This document shows positions 35,418 through 45,254 of a stretch of 64,000 nucleotides of DNA, one piece after another; positions within the stretch are counted from its first letter, which is position 1, and every line of letters begins with the position of its first letter. Source of the stretch: B18-G4 sp032250805 (GTDB taxonomy: Bacteria; Bacteroidota; Bacteroidia; Bacteroidales; B18-G4); NCBI GenBank assembly GCA_032250805.1, contig JAVVEM010000012.1:12557-76556 (forward strand), read 5' to 3'. Under the pieces are notes generated by a model. The model was not told the origin of the DNA, did no database searches, and saw nothing but the letters and a program-made list of their open reading frames with translations. Made by a program: the position numbers and the translations under genes.

Positions 35418-36842
35418 ATGAGAAAAGGGATAGTATTATTCTTTAGCCTGTTATTGATGTTTTCATTTGAAAGGGCCTATACTCAGCTTGATGGAGGCTC
35501 CTTTAATTCAACTGGATCAGGCTTTTCAGTTGTATCACTTTCTGATTATCAAAGCCTGGGAGTTAACCCTGCAAATCTTGGGTGGATGAAGGACGGGCAC
35601 ACAACACACCTGGGGTTTTTCGATTTCGGATTGTCGGTGTATTCCGAGCCGCTTACAAAAAGCATGGTATTTAATGACCTTATTGGCGATTCCGACAATT
35701 TTTCGAACGAGGCGAAACGAAACGAAGCCATCAGGAATTTTACGGATACTGAATTGCTCATCCGCATTACAAATACACTCTTTGGGTTTTCCTACCAGGA
35801 TAAGGATATTGGTGGGTTTGCCTTTAGTATGCGCCAGAAAATTGCATGGCGCAGCAACCTGAACGAACAGGCATCCGAATTTTTATTTAAAGGCTATAAT
35901 TCGGCCTATTTCGATAGTATTGTGGTGCAGCCAAATGGCGATACGATCGGATATGCAACCAATCCCATGCTGGCTTCACGGGCATATAACCCAACCGATA
36001 TTTCACACTTATTTTATAATGAATATGTGCTGGGATATGGCCGTAAGCTTATGGATATTCAAAATTTTAAAATGTTTGCCGGCATCGACATTAAACTGCT
36101 TCAGGGCTATGGAATACTTGATTACAACTCTGTTTCCTTTACCCATGTTGAAGGTTATCAGGCCTTAAGTCCTTTCTATGGCGTAAAATATAATGAACCA
36201 ACACCCTCAGAGCTAAGTGGTGGAGGCATGAAAACTGCCGGTATGGGATTCGGGGTCGATCTTGGCTTGTCGTTTGAGATATATCAGAAAATCAGGATGG
36301 CCATAGCACTTAATGACATCGGATCCATAAAATGGGATGGCAATGTGTATGAGGGGGAAAATGTTCCCGTTTGGTCGATCGAGACCCCAGGGATAGACAA
36401 TTATAATATTTTCTCCGAATCGGGTGGTATTATTGCCGACAATGATCATTTGGGCGAGTGGATCGGACTGGTAGATAAAAAGGTAAATTTGCCCATGCAC
36501 ATGCGATTTGGTGCGAATTACCTTGCCCTTAACGAACTTAGTGTGGGATTTGAACTTTTACTGCCACTGAACATGGAAGTGCCCGGTGCATACCTTAATG
36601 AATATTATGCAGCAGGCGTGCAATACGTGCCCGCACCCTGGTTTCAGTTGTCGGCCGGATTTGCTTATGGAGGCGGATATGGATTTAAAATCCCAATCGG
36701 ATTTACGTTCCGGCCAGTAAATAATACAGATACACTTTGGGAAATCGGAATTGCAAGCCGGGACCTCACTACCTGGTTCAGGACCGAAGACCCGATGGTT
36801 TCATTTGTATTTGGGTTCCTGAGGTTTGGCTTCGGAGGATAA
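35418..36842 (+). CDS. Outer-membrane beta-barrel protein (DUF5723-like)
   Basis: A 474-residue protein with a signal peptide ending ERAYTQ, then alternating beta strands rich in Gly and aromatic residues, opening with VSLSDYQSLGVNPANLGWM, characteristic of Bacteroidota barrels of the DUF5723 kind. No T9SS sorting domain or TonB box is seen. It is 88 bases after the CNNM gene and could share its transcript. The terminal segment (FRTEDPMVSFVFGFLRFGFGG) resembles a last barrel strand. Function unknown. Confidence 0.75.
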   Translation: MRKGIVLFFSLLLMFSFERAYTQLDGGSFNSTGSGFSVVSLSDYQSLGVNPANLGWMKDGHTTHLGFFDFGLSVYSEPLTKSMVFNDLIGDSDNFSNEAKRNEAIRNFTDTELLIRITNTLFGFSYQDKDIGGFAFSMRQKIAWRSNLNEQASEFLFKGYNSAYFDSIVVQPNGDTIGYATNPMLASRAYNPTDISHLFYNEYVLGYGRKLMDIQNFKMFAGIDIKLLQGYGILDYNSVSFTHVEGYQALSPFYGVKYNEPTPSELSGGGMKTAGMGFGVDLGLSFEIYQKIRMAIALNDIGSIKWDGNVYEGENVPVWSIETPGIDNYNIFSESGGIIADNDHLGEWIGLVDKKVNLPMHMRFGANYLALNELSVGFELLLPLNMEVPGAYLNEYYAAGVQYVPAPWFQLSAGFAYGGGYGFKIPIGFTFRPVNNTDTLWEIGIASRDLTTWFRTEDPMVSFVFGFLRFGFGG

Positions 36843-36951
36843 GAAAATGCCCTTTATCGATATCCAGGGTACCAACGGGGTGATACATACAATCGACAAA
36901 GTTTTGCTTCCGAAGTACGAAGCATTTTATCATAACATATCATATACTCAG

Positions 36952-36978
36952 CCCCGGGCAATTGTCCGGGGTTTTTCT
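36952..36978 (+). terminator. Rho-independent terminator
   Basis: CCCCGG at 36952-36957 pairs with CCGGGG at 36966-36971 (extendable through CAATTG), followed by TTTTTC. It lies 109 bases after the beta-barrel stop, between it and the convergent ppc gene. Confidence 0.8.
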
Positions 36979-37021
36979 TTTCAGGGGTTTTGTAAATCAG
37001 GCCGAAATATTTTTTACTCCT

Positions 37022-39577
37022 TTATATCGAATTCCTGCTGGCGTTGATGATACCGTACAATGACCGGGTGATGAGTTTTTCGTAATTTTCTGTTTTCTCT
37101 GATCCCATCTCCACTTTTTGCATCGCATGTTGTTGTATAAGCAAAAGGGGCAACACGATATCTTCCCTGATATCAACAGAGTTTCGGGTAACAGGTTCTT
37201 CCTGCATGAGTATATCGTAACCCGATATGGTCAGCACCATTTTCTTTGTCAGCAGGAATTCATCATGGATCAGTTTCCAGAAATCGCCGTAGCGGGGGTC
37301 TTTACCGATATGTGCTGTAAGGGCAAAATTACTTTTCGAGAGCGACATCATACTGTTTAATATCAGCGCTTTAAAAATAGGCACTTCATGAAACAGCTTT
37401 TTAAGCGAATAAAGGTTTCCTTTTTTTGAAATGCTTTCCAATGCGGTCCCGAGACCAAAATAACCGGGCACATTTTGTTTCATCTGGCTCCATGAGCCTA
37501 CGAAAGGGATGGCACGCAGGTCTTTGAATTCCAGTTGTTCTTTGTTGCCACGTTTGGCGGGCCTGCTGCCAATGTTGGCCTCACTGTAATATTTCAGTGG
37601 TGTCTTGTGTTCAAGATAAGGAACAAAGAGAGGGTGGTTTTTCAGCTCCAGGTATTTCCGGTAGCTGTTCTCCGATAGTTCTTCAATCAGTTGCCGGTCG
37701 TCCTCTCCTATGCATACTTTTTTACCCAGTAGCTCGCGCGACAAGCCAGCCGTCAGCAATTGGTCGCAGTTGTATATAAACTGTTCTTTTGTGCCGTACC
37801 TGCTGGTAATGGTTTGTCCCTGTATTGTAAGCTGGATTTCATTATTGGCGATCTTCTGGCTCTGGGCGGCATAAAAGCGATGCGATTTGCCTCCACCTCT
37901 GGCCGGCGGGCCTCCGCGGCCATCAAAAAAGATAACCTGTATACCTTCCTGTTTGCAAACATCAGAAAGCAGTTCCTTGGTTTTATAGATCGACCAGTTT
38001 GCCTTCAGGTAACCTCCGTCTTTGGTGCCATCTGAAAATCCAAGCATGATGGTTTGCTTATTTTCACGGAATTCAACATGCTTCCGGTATTGCCCGGTAT
38101 TAAAAAGTTCGCGCATAATACCGGCAGCATTGGCCATACCGTTCATAGTCTCGAATAAGGGCACAATGTCAAAACTTAATTCCCCGGTTCTGTATCCACA
38201 CCACCTGAACAGCGCATATACAAACAAGACCGAATAAATATCCTCCGAATTGCTGATAATATATCTGTTGCATCCCCACTCTCCGTTGTTGGCCTGGATC
38301 TGTTTCAGCTGAAGAATATTTAAAATGGTATCTTTTACAATACTGTCGTTAAATGTATCAGGATCGATCCTGATCTCTGCCGAGAGGAGAATATCCAGCA
38401 ATTCGTCTTTACTCAATTCTCCGGTATCTTCGGTAATGTAATTTGCTTTTTTGAGTATTTCCTCCACGGCTTTTTTGTGCACCCGATGGTCCTGCCTGAT
38501 GTCGAGTGTGGCAAAGTGGTTTCTGAATATTTTTACTTTGTCGATAATGCTCTCCAGTTCTTCCAGATACAATTTATTGTAGCGATCTGTTATGGTTTTC
38601 CTGATTTGCATTAGTGAGGCCAGAATTTCCTGATACTGCAAAACTTCAGAAGGATTGAACATGCTTGTATACAGTCGTGAACGCAAATCGGCTATGATCT
38701 CTTCCACGCCCCGAAACGTCATTTTTTTCTCCAGGTTTTTAATGTCCTGGTAATAACATTTCATGAGGGTCATGCGGAGTTCGTTGGCTACCTTCATTGT
38801 TGTACCGGCTGTGACAAATGGATTGCCATCACGGTCGCCTCCCGGCCAGAACCCGATACGGATAAGCGCGGGAGAATCGAAATCAACGTCCGGGAAATTA
38901 TTTTTAATGAGTGCGTAGAATGCCCCTATTGCTTCGTAATAAACATTCCGCAGATAATAAATAATGTGCTGAGCCTCTTCAAAAGGGGTGGGTTTTTTTG
39001 ATTTGAGCAGTGAGGTCATTCCCAGTTGCTGCAGGCTGAGATCGATGCCGTTCATGTCGTTATTTTCGACCAGGGTTTGCAGGCTGCTGATAATATCCAA
39101 TACTGCCGGAGGATAGAATTGTGTCGGGTGGGCAGTAAACACGGGCCTGATGCTGAAAGTGGAGAGCTTGTCGAGGATCTTCTTTTTTATTTCTGTTTTT
39201 TCTCCCAGGTGGATGTAGTCAAGGATTGACAGGTTGTTTTCGCCGGTATCGTGAAGATGCGGAAATGCCGAATCTTCAATGCTGTCGTAAAGAACGATCT
39301 GCCTCTCGACATACTGTATGATCCTGAACATGAAATCGATTTTTTCTTTTTCATCCCTGATCGCTGTATGTTTCAGAAAATAATCATCTACAATATCCTT
39401 AGGCTCAAGGCTGTTTTCGAGCCCGACCTTAAAAAATTGCGACATTACCGGGATCAACATCCCTATATTGCTGATGTCCTTAAAGGGGAGGTTTAAAAAG
39501 ATACTGTTATATACATTGTATTTTTTTCTTACCCGCTGATCAAACTCCTTTTCAATTAACGCATGTTTCATAATCAT
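37022..39577 (-). CDS. ppc: Phosphoenolpyruvate carboxylase
   Basis: An 851-residue PEP carboxylase forming oxaloacetate from PEP and bicarbonate. FTAHPTQ near residue 154 corresponds to the canonical VLTAHPTE (Gln replaces Glu), GFWPGGDRDGNP follows near residue 243, GFSDGTKDGG near residue 522, and the Gly-rich loop FDGRGGPPARGGGKSH near 554. The C-terminus is ASRNSI rather than the usual RNTG. Despite these differences the catalytic His, Arg and Asp-rich blocks are kept, and the protein is probably active; the departures look like a lineage-typical subclass. ATGs at 39577 and 39571 are both possible starts. It should feed the reductive branch of the TCA cycle. Confidence 0.92.
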   Translation of the reverse strand: MIMKHALIEKEFDQRVRKKYNVYNSIFLNLPFKDISNIGMLIPVMSQFFKVGLENSLEPKDIVDDYFLKHTAIRDEKEKIDFMFRIIQYVERQIVLYDSIEDSAFPHLHDTGENNLSILDYIHLGEKTEIKKKILDKLSTFSIRPVFTAHPTQFYPPAVLDIISSLQTLVENNDMNGIDLSLQQLGMTSLLKSKKPTPFEEAQHIIYYLRNVYYEAIGAFYALIKNNFPDVDFDSPALIRIGFWPGGDRDGNPFVTAGTTMKVANELRMTLMKCYYQDIKNLEKKMTFRGVEEIIADLRSRLYTSMFNPSEVLQYQEILASLMQIRKTITDRYNKLYLEELESIIDKVKIFRNHFATLDIRQDHRVHKKAVEEILKKANYITEDTGELSKDELLDILLSAEIRIDPDTFNDSIVKDTILNILQLKQIQANNGEWGCNRYIISNSEDIYSVLFVYALFRWCGYRTGELSFDIVPLFETMNGMANAAGIMRELFNTGQYRKHVEFRENKQTIMLGFSDGTKDGGYLKANWSIYKTKELLSDVCKQEGIQVIFFDGRGGPPARGGGKSHRFYAAQSQKIANNEIQLTIQGQTITSRYGTKEQFIYNCDQLLTAGLSRELLGKKVCIGEDDRQLIEELSENSYRKYLELKNHPLFVPYLEHKTPLKYYSEANIGSRPAKRGNKEQLEFKDLRAIPFVGSWSQMKQNVPGYFGLGTALESISKKGNLYSLKKLFHEVPIFKALILNSMMSLSKSNFALTAHIGKDPRYGDFWKLIHDEFLLTKKMVLTISGYDILMQEEPVTRNSVDIREDIVLPLLLIQQHAMQKVEMGSEKTENYEKLITRSLYGIINASRNSI

Positions 39578-39687
39578 TTAAAGCTTTTGGACCCATCCTC
39601 TAATGTACTAATTTCTATTACAAAATGCAATAGCTGTGATAAGATCCCGACGAGTAATATTCGATCTGATATGCCTGAAGGGAAAGG

Positions 39688-40911
39688 CTAAATATCTGCA
39701 TTAGCCGACCAGTCGAGGAGCCTTTGCTCGCCTTTTAACTGCTGTATCTCACTGATTTCCTGCGAAACTTCTACCACTCCGCAGTAACGGTTTTTTTGAT
39801 CCCTTACGGCAAAGTAGCGTATCAATAAAAAAGTTTCCCCCATTTTGATCCGGAAACTGGCTTTATCCTGCTTCCCGATGCGAAATGTCTCAATGATCTC
39901 TTCAACGATATGAACACTTTCAGGGGGATGGCAATTTTTTACATCGCGGCCGATAATGCTTTTGGCCCTCGGGAATATCCGTTTTTCGGGTGAAGAAAAA
40001 TACCTGACTTTATTCAGCTCATCTACAAAAGTGATATCAACAGGCAAATGATTGAAGATAAGCTGGATTTGCCTGGCAGTTAACATTCCGGTTTCAAGGT
40101 CTACACCCTCTTTTTGTGTTTTTGCTTCTGTTGCAGGGCCATCTTTTCCGAATTCGGGTTGCACATACGGGAACCTGAAGTCTCTGCTTTCGCTGAGCAT
40201 CTGTTTCAGTTGGCCCTGGGGGATGGTATCCAGCATTACCGGGAAAAGGATCTTTTCTTCCCGGAACTTTATGGCCAGCATATTGAAAAAAAGATCGCCG
40301 GCAAGCTTATTGAATTTCGGGAGGTCAAGCACTGCTTTCCTGAGGATGCTTACAATTTGTTTCCTGTTGTTTCGTATATCATCATGAAATGACCACATTA
40401 CCTGCAGGCATCTGTAATCAGGCCATTGTTTTTCGAGGGCCGGAAACAATACATTCTCCTTGATCACATAATGGTTTTCAAAGGGTTTTAACCCGGTAAA
40501 ACCCTCCAGAAGGGCTTGTTTGGTTTTAACATCATTGGGATTCTTGTTGATCTTCCTGATCAGCGGACGCATATTTTTCAGCCGATCAGCCATTTCGGCA
40601 TTATTCTTCTGAAGAATATCAAGAAAACTCCCTGCTGTGATTTTTGCCGCTTTGGCATCGTTCAGACTGCGATAAAACAGGTTTAAAATTTTGTTTATTC
40701 CGCTTTTTAATTCATCTAAAGGAATATCCATCCCCACAAGCTCATCAACCAGCGAAATTACTTCAGAAGGTGTAATGTTATCGATCAGCTTGCTGTTTTC
40801 CCTAACCTTGTTTGCAGGATCGTGGCCATATATGATTGCTTTGCTGAATTCAATCAGCTTTGTGGGTAAAGGCTCCTTTTTTTTTGATGATCCTGACATG
40901 GTTGCCGGCAT
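39688..40911 (-). CDS. Hemerythrin-PAS protein (DUF438-type)
   Basis: A 407-residue cytoplasmic protein. An N-terminal helical part (1-130) is followed by a hemerythrin-like HHE domain (about 140-235; ENHYVIKENVLFPALEKQWP, WSFHDDIRNNRK, KFREEKILFPVML) with candidate iron ligands. A PAS domain (about 275-390) has the block RDVKNCHPPESVHIVEEIIE and ends with VVEVSQEI. The same PAS block is in the protein at 46258-47511. The likely role is sensing or binding NO or oxygen by iron; this is inference from the hemerythrin-PAS family and the nearby nitric oxide reductase. Start 40911 or the ATG at 40899 are possible. Confidence 0.82.
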   Translation of the reverse strand: MPATMSGSSKKKEPLPTKLIEFSKAIIYGHDPANKVRENSKLIDNITPSEVISLVDELVGMDIPLDELKSGINKILNLFYRSLNDAKAAKITAGSFLDILQKNNAEMADRLKNMRPLIRKINKNPNDVKTKQALLEGFTGLKPFENHYVIKENVLFPALEKQWPDYRCLQVMWSFHDDIRNNRKQIVSILRKAVLDLPKFNKLAGDLFFNMLAIKFREEKILFPVMLDTIPQGQLKQMLSESRDFRFPYVQPEFGKDGPATEAKTQKEGVDLETGMLTARQIQLIFNHLPVDITFVDELNKVRYFSSPEKRIFPRAKSIIGRDVKNCHPPESVHIVEEIIETFRIGKQDKASFRIKMGETFLLIRYFAVRDQKNRYCGVVEVSQEISEIQQLKGEQRLLDWSANADI

Positions 40912-40925
40912 ATTGTATTGAACTG

Positions 40926-40933
40926 CAAATGTA
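40926..40933 (-). promoter_or_regulatory. -7 promoter element (TACATTTG)
   Basis: Minus-strand TACATTTG, 15 bases before the hemerythrin-PAS gene start. The -33 element is not clear. Confidence 0.5.
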
Positions 40934-41013
40934 TAACAAATTGGCGAATTACGATGTAAGCGGCAGGGTGTAATGCATTATACCAAGTATCGGGTATGTG
41001 GGATTCATAAAAT

Positions 41014-41065
41014 CCCGGCCGGCCCGGCACCCTGACAATGGTATGCTGGCTGCCGGCCGGCCGGG
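41014..41065 (-). terminator. GC-rich hairpin downstream of the nitric oxide reductase gene
   Basis: CCCGGCCGGCCCGGCA (41014-41029) pairs with TGCCGGCCGGCCGGG (41051-41065), with one bulged C. It sits 25 bases beyond the stop of the reductase gene. On the minus strand it is followed by ATTTTATG, a short T run, so it probably terminates that transcript. Its base composition is far from the surrounding AT-rich sequence. Confidence 0.6.
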
Positions 41066-41089
41066 AACGGAATAAGATAATTGCTCACT

Positions 41090-43330
41090 TTATTTCTTTA
41101 AGGACCATCCCCCTTTTAGTCCAAAAACGAACCATCCCAGATATAACGCTCCTATGGCAAAGATCGTATCGCCAATTACTCTGAGCCAGCGTATTGTTTC
41201 AAGAGGTGGTGATTCGAGGAATTCTGCCGAACGTGCGTACCACAATCCATGTTTTACGCTCGCAACGGTTTGCGCCAGCCCTACAGGTAAAACGCTTAAA
41301 ACTACCATCAACAGCAGTCCGATGTTCAACGACCAAAAGGCTATTTTGATGGGTTTCTCCTTCCATACAGATTTAAGATCCATATCGCGAAGAACAAACA
41401 GCATTAACCCGATGCCAAGCATGCCATATACTCCGAACAGTGCAGTATGTCCGTGCACGGGGGTTGTGTTTAGCCCTTGCATGTAGTATAAGGCAATGGG
41501 GGGGTTAATAAGAAAACCGAATATACCTGCTCCCAGAAAATTCCAGAAAGCAACAGAAATAAAAAAGTATATCGGCCATTTATAGGCTTTTACCCATTCT
41601 GTTGCCCGGCTAAGTTTGATGTTATGGTAGGCTTCGAAGCCCATCAGGACAAGGGGCACCACTTCGAGTGCGCTGAATGTTGCACCGAGGGCAAGCACGG
41701 CTGTTGGAGTACCGGTAAAATAAAGATGATGGAAGGTGCCGATGATACCGCCCGACAGGAAAATAATGGTGGCAAACAGAACACTTCCGGTGGCTATTGA
41801 GGCCCTGATGAGTTGCATACGAACGAAGAGAAATGCAATGGCTACGGTTGCAAATACTTCAAAGAAACCTTCAACCCAGAGGTGTACTACCCACCATCTC
41901 CAGTATTCGGCTACCGCCAGATGGGTTTGTCTCCCCCACATCAGACCTGCAGCATAAAAAGCTGCAATAGCCACCGAGGCGACCAGAAACATAATAAGCA
42001 GGTGCCTGTTTTCCTCCTTTTTCTGAAGTGCAGGCCAAATTGCCCTGCCCATCAGGAAAAGCCATAATACAAGGCCAACCAAAAGGAATATCTGCCAGAA
42101 CCTTCCCAGATCAACGTATTCATAGCCTTGATGGCCAAACCAGAAATTATTAACCAGGCCCAGTTTTTGCATCACGCCCATCCACTGTCCGGCAAGTGAA
42201 CCTACTACAATAATCAGAAGTGCAATAAATAAAAAGTTTACTCCTGCTTTCTGAAATTTTGGTTCCTTGCCCGATATGGCCGGGGCGATGAATAATCCGG
42301 TTGCGAGCCACGAGGTGGCAATCCAGAATATGGCTAACTGTACGTGCCAGGTGCGTGAAATCGAGTATGGCAGTATCTCCGCAAGGGGCAATCCATAAAA
42401 CCCAAGTCCCTCTACACCATAGTGGGCTGTGATCACACCCATAAGGATCTGCACAAGGATCAGTGCAGTAACAACCCAGAAATACTTAAGCGTGGCTTTC
42501 ATTGAAGGAGTGAGCCTGGTGCCTGATAATGGATTTACTGCCGGAATATTGGGATTTTTCTCCTCAGTACGGTGCGTGGCATAGTACCATCCCAGCAAGC
42601 CGATACCGAATAAAAGTATGATCACACTGAACCCTGTCCATAACAGTAAATTTCCGGTTGGCTTGTTGCCAACAAGTTCTTCGGGTGGCCAGTTATTGGT
42701 ATAGGTGATGTCTTTGCCTGGCCTCTCTGTCACCGTCGACCATGTTGCCCAGAAAAAGAATGCATTCATCTTTGACATGCGCTCTGCTTCCTTGATTGTA
42801 TTTTCCGGTATACTGTATGCCTCGCGCAGGTCTGCTTTTGCAGGATCATTCATAAACAAACCGGCATAATGCCTGCTGGTGCTTTCTATGGCCTTTGCCC
42901 GAATATCTGAAATGGTGATCGTATTTTCAGACTTATTAAATGTGTTTTCCCTGATCTCATTTTGCAGGCGCTGTTGCAGCATCGCCTGCTTTTCACTCTC
43001 CAGCTTTTCATAAGAAACCGAAAATTCTTCTTCGGCCCAGTAATTCAGGATGAAAAGAGCTTCACGGTGCAACCAGTCTGCCGTCCAGTCGGGAGCTTTG
43101 TAGGCCCCATGCCCCCATATTGTTCCCACTTCCTGTCCGCCAATCGATTGCCAGATATTCTGGCCATCTTTAATGTCGGAAGAAGTAAAGATCACCCTGC
43201 CATCTGAGGTAATTACTTTTGCCGGAATGGGCGGTGCCTCGCGGTAAATCTCCCTTCCGTAGTAGCCCAGGATCCCAAATGAAATCAGGAGGACCAGAAT
43301 GAATCCTCCCCAAAGTCTTTTTGTAGTCAT
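41090..43330 (-). CDS. norZ: Quinol-dependent nitric oxide reductase (qNOR)
   Basis: A 746-residue inner-membrane heme-copper-family enzyme that reduces two NO to N2O with quinol. The N-terminal 220 residues are the cytochrome-c-like extension that in qNOR lacks heme. The core has RTWHVQLAIFWIATSW (heme b His), WVVHLWVEGFFEVFA (metal His and the NOR glutamate), the HHLYFTGTP metal His pair, and HGHTALFGVYG near residue 645. No norC gene is present, consistent with the quinol type. It is flanked by a hemerythrin-PAS gene and a divergent aldehyde dehydrogenase. Role: NO detoxification or respiration. The promoter has a TATATTTG box at 43361-43368. Confidence 0.93.
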   Translation of the reverse strand: MTTKRLWGGFILVLLISFGILGYYGREIYREAPPIPAKVITSDGRVIFTSSDIKDGQNIWQSIGGQEVGTIWGHGAYKAPDWTADWLHREALFILNYWAEEEFSVSYEKLESEKQAMLQQRLQNEIRENTFNKSENTITISDIRAKAIESTSRHYAGLFMNDPAKADLREAYSIPENTIKEAERMSKMNAFFFWATWSTVTERPGKDITYTNNWPPEELVGNKPTGNLLLWTGFSVIILLFGIGLLGWYYATHRTEEKNPNIPAVNPLSGTRLTPSMKATLKYFWVVTALILVQILMGVITAHYGVEGLGFYGLPLAEILPYSISRTWHVQLAIFWIATSWLATGLFIAPAISGKEPKFQKAGVNFLFIALLIIVVGSLAGQWMGVMQKLGLVNNFWFGHQGYEYVDLGRFWQIFLLVGLVLWLFLMGRAIWPALQKKEENRHLLIMFLVASVAIAAFYAAGLMWGRQTHLAVAEYWRWWVVHLWVEGFFEVFATVAIAFLFVRMQLIRASIATGSVLFATIIFLSGGIIGTFHHLYFTGTPTAVLALGATFSALEVVPLVLMGFEAYHNIKLSRATEWVKAYKWPIYFFISVAFWNFLGAGIFGFLINPPIALYYMQGLNTTPVHGHTALFGVYGMLGIGLMLFVLRDMDLKSVWKEKPIKIAFWSLNIGLLLMVVLSVLPVGLAQTVASVKHGLWYARSAEFLESPPLETIRWLRVIGDTIFAIGALYLGWFVFGLKGGWSLKK

Positions 43331-43360
43331 GACGTAAGTTTTTAGTTAATATTTCATCGG

Positions 43361-43368
43361 CAAATATA
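43361..43368 (-). promoter_or_regulatory. -7 promoter element of the nitric oxide reductase gene (TATATTTG)
   Basis: Minus-strand TATATTTG ends 31 bases before the start codon. No -33 TTG at the right spacing, which suggests dependence on an activator. I could not find a confident NsrR or HcpR site. Confidence 0.5.
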
Positions 43369-43613
43369 AAAAAATATAAAAAGACCCGTAAATCCATGAA
43401 TAAATATTTCAGGAGATGATCCGGGAAAATGTTTTGAAGAGAAGCCTGTCATAAATTTATGAGCCTGTGAGCATTGTATTTCCATGACTTCCTGTTATTC
43501 CATAAACAGGGGAATATGAACATTTTAAATGTCCTGGGCTACATACAACAGCCATTTATATCCACTTTTTTTCTTACCTTAGTAGAACAGAAATATTTTG
43601 AAAACAATTGATT
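43369..43613. other. Divergent intergenic region between qNOR and aldehyde dehydrogenase
   Basis: No gene is seen. The one structure is an inverted repeat, CCTGTT (43491-43496) and AACAGG (43505-43510), separated by eight bases, roughly midway between the two starts. A TACCTTAG at 43576-43583 is one mismatch from a -7 box and could serve the dehydrogenase gene. Confidence 0.35.
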
Positions 43614-45035
43614 ATGAAAACAACATATCCGATTTATCTTGCCGGCGAATTCCTCACAACGAGTGACAGTATGGAGGTCATAAACCCTTTCGACAACAGC
43701 AGGGTGGCCGGCACCTGCAGGGCGGGTGAGGCTGAACTGGAAGAAGCGATAAAAAAGGCCGGATCAGTGAGAGAAACACTCATCGACATGCCATCTGCCG
43801 ATCGCTATGCCATCCTCCTGCAGATTGCTGAAAAGATGAAACAATCGCGGCAGGACATCGCACGCATCATCACCCTCGAATCAGGCAAACCCATGCGCTA
43901 TGCCCTGGGTGAAACCGACAGGGCCATACAAACCTTTACCATTGCTGCCGAGGAAAGCAAACGCCTTCCTGCCGAATATATAGATATTGAATGGACTGCA
44001 GCGGGAAAAGGAAAAGAAGGCCTTGTGCGGTATTTTCCTGTGGGCCTTGCAGCAGGTATATCTCCTTTTAATTTTCCGCTTAACCTGGCTGTGCATAAGC
44101 TGGCACCCGCCATCGCCGCGGGTTGCCCCATCATTCTTAAACCATCCTCATCAACGCCATTATCCACACTCAACCTGGCGCATATTATCAACAGTACGGA
44201 TCTTCCGAAAGGTGCCGTATCCATCATGCCCATGAGCCGCGAAACAGGCAATAATATGGTTACTGATGAAAGATTTGCCTTACTCTCCTTTACCGGTTCA
44301 CCGGCAGTAGGCTGGAAAATGAAAGCAGAGGCCGGAAAGAAAAAAGTGGTGCTCGAGCTGGGCGGCAATGCAGGGGTGATCGTTACCGGATCGGCCGATA
44401 TGGATAAGGCGGTTGCCAAATGTATTACCGGTAGCTTTGCCTACTCCGGTCAGGTATGCATTCACACCCAACGCATCTTTGTGCAGGAGCAGGTCTTCAA
44501 TACTTTTACCCAAAAATTTATCGATGAGGTAGACAAGTTGAGGCCCGGCGATCCACTTGATGAGCAAACCGACATCTCTTCCATGATCGATGAAGATAAT
44601 GCCAAAAGGGTCGAAGAATGGGTTGATGAGGCTGTAACAGGAGGGGCAAAAGTGCTGTGCGGAGGCCACCGTGAGAAGAATTATTTTCCTCCTACCGTAT
44701 TAACCAATACCCGCCCTGATATGAAGGTTTGCGGACTGGAGGTGTTTGGCCCTGTGGTGACCATCGAAAAGTATGGTACTTTTGATGAAGCACTCAAAGA
44801 GATCAACAACAGCCGCTTTGGCCTGCAGGCTGGTGTATTTACCAACAGCATCGACGAAATGAATGCAGCCTTCAGGCATTTGGTGGTTGGGGGTATTATC
44901 ATCAACGACATCCCCGGTTTTCGCGTCGACCACATGCCCTATGGCGGAGTGAAAGATTCGGGCTTTGGCAGGGAAGGGGTCAGGTACAGCATACACGATA
45001 TGATGGAGCCCAGGCTTTTGATTAAAGATAAATAG
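43614..45035 (+). CDS. NAD(P)-dependent aldehyde dehydrogenase
   Basis: A 473-residue ALDH-superfamily enzyme. I start it at ATG 43614; an in-frame TTG at 43608 would add two residues. Numbered from the ATG, the cofactor-site Asn153 (ISPFNFP), general base Glu248 (VLELGGN) and nucleophile Cys282 (GQVCIHTQR) are all in place. It oxidises an aldehyde to an acid in the cytoplasm; the sequence resembles aminobutyraldehyde, lactaldehyde or succinate-semialdehyde dehydrogenases, and the substrate is unknown. It is divergent from qNOR and upstream of the Rrf2 operon, so a stress link is possible but not shown. Confidence 0.9.
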   Translation: MKTTYPIYLAGEFLTTSDSMEVINPFDNSRVAGTCRAGEAELEEAIKKAGSVRETLIDMPSADRYAILLQIAEKMKQSRQDIARIITLESGKPMRYALGETDRAIQTFTIAAEESKRLPAEYIDIEWTAAGKGKEGLVRYFPVGLAAGISPFNFPLNLAVHKLAPAIAAGCPIILKPSSSTPLSTLNLAHIINSTDLPKGAVSIMPMSRETGNNMVTDERFALLSFTGSPAVGWKMKAEAGKKKVVLELGGNAGVIVTGSADMDKAVAKCITGSFAYSGQVCIHTQRIFVQEQVFNTFTQKFIDEVDKLRPGDPLDEQTDISSMIDEDNAKRVEEWVDEAVTGGAKVLCGGHREKNYFPPTVLTNTRPDMKVCGLEVFGPVVTIEKYGTFDEALKEINNSRFGLQAGVFTNSIDEMNAAFRHLVVGGIIINDIPGFRVDHMPYGGVKDSGFGREGVRYSIHDMMEPRLLIKDK

Positions 45036-45206
45036 TTGTTTTAGCAGAAATTGACGTTTGGCCGACCGGCTTAAATTTATTGCTGAACACTTAATCCAGA
45101 GAAGGTAATATAGGCACATCATCATTATTTCCTAAAGAAATAAATCCTTGCCGCATCCATTAAAATTATAAAAAGACCTGAACATCCTGTATAGAAAAAT
45201 ATTTAT

Positions 45207-45214
45207 TATCTTTG
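45207..45214 (+). promoter_or_regulatory. -7 promoter element of the Rrf2 operon (TATCTTTG)
   Basis: Exact TAnnTTTG match ending 40 bases before the Rrf2 gene; the leader is about 34 bases. The -33 region has no TTG. The rest of the 45036-45254 gap shows nothing I can name. Confidence 0.55.
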
Positions 45215-45254
45215 CAGCAGAAATATGCAATAAACCCGGAATAAATAAAAAAGT

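Noticed and set aside
36826..37047. Plus-strand ORF after the beta-barrel gene
   Set aside because: It overlaps the barrel's last codons and runs through the terminator at 36952-36978 into ppc.
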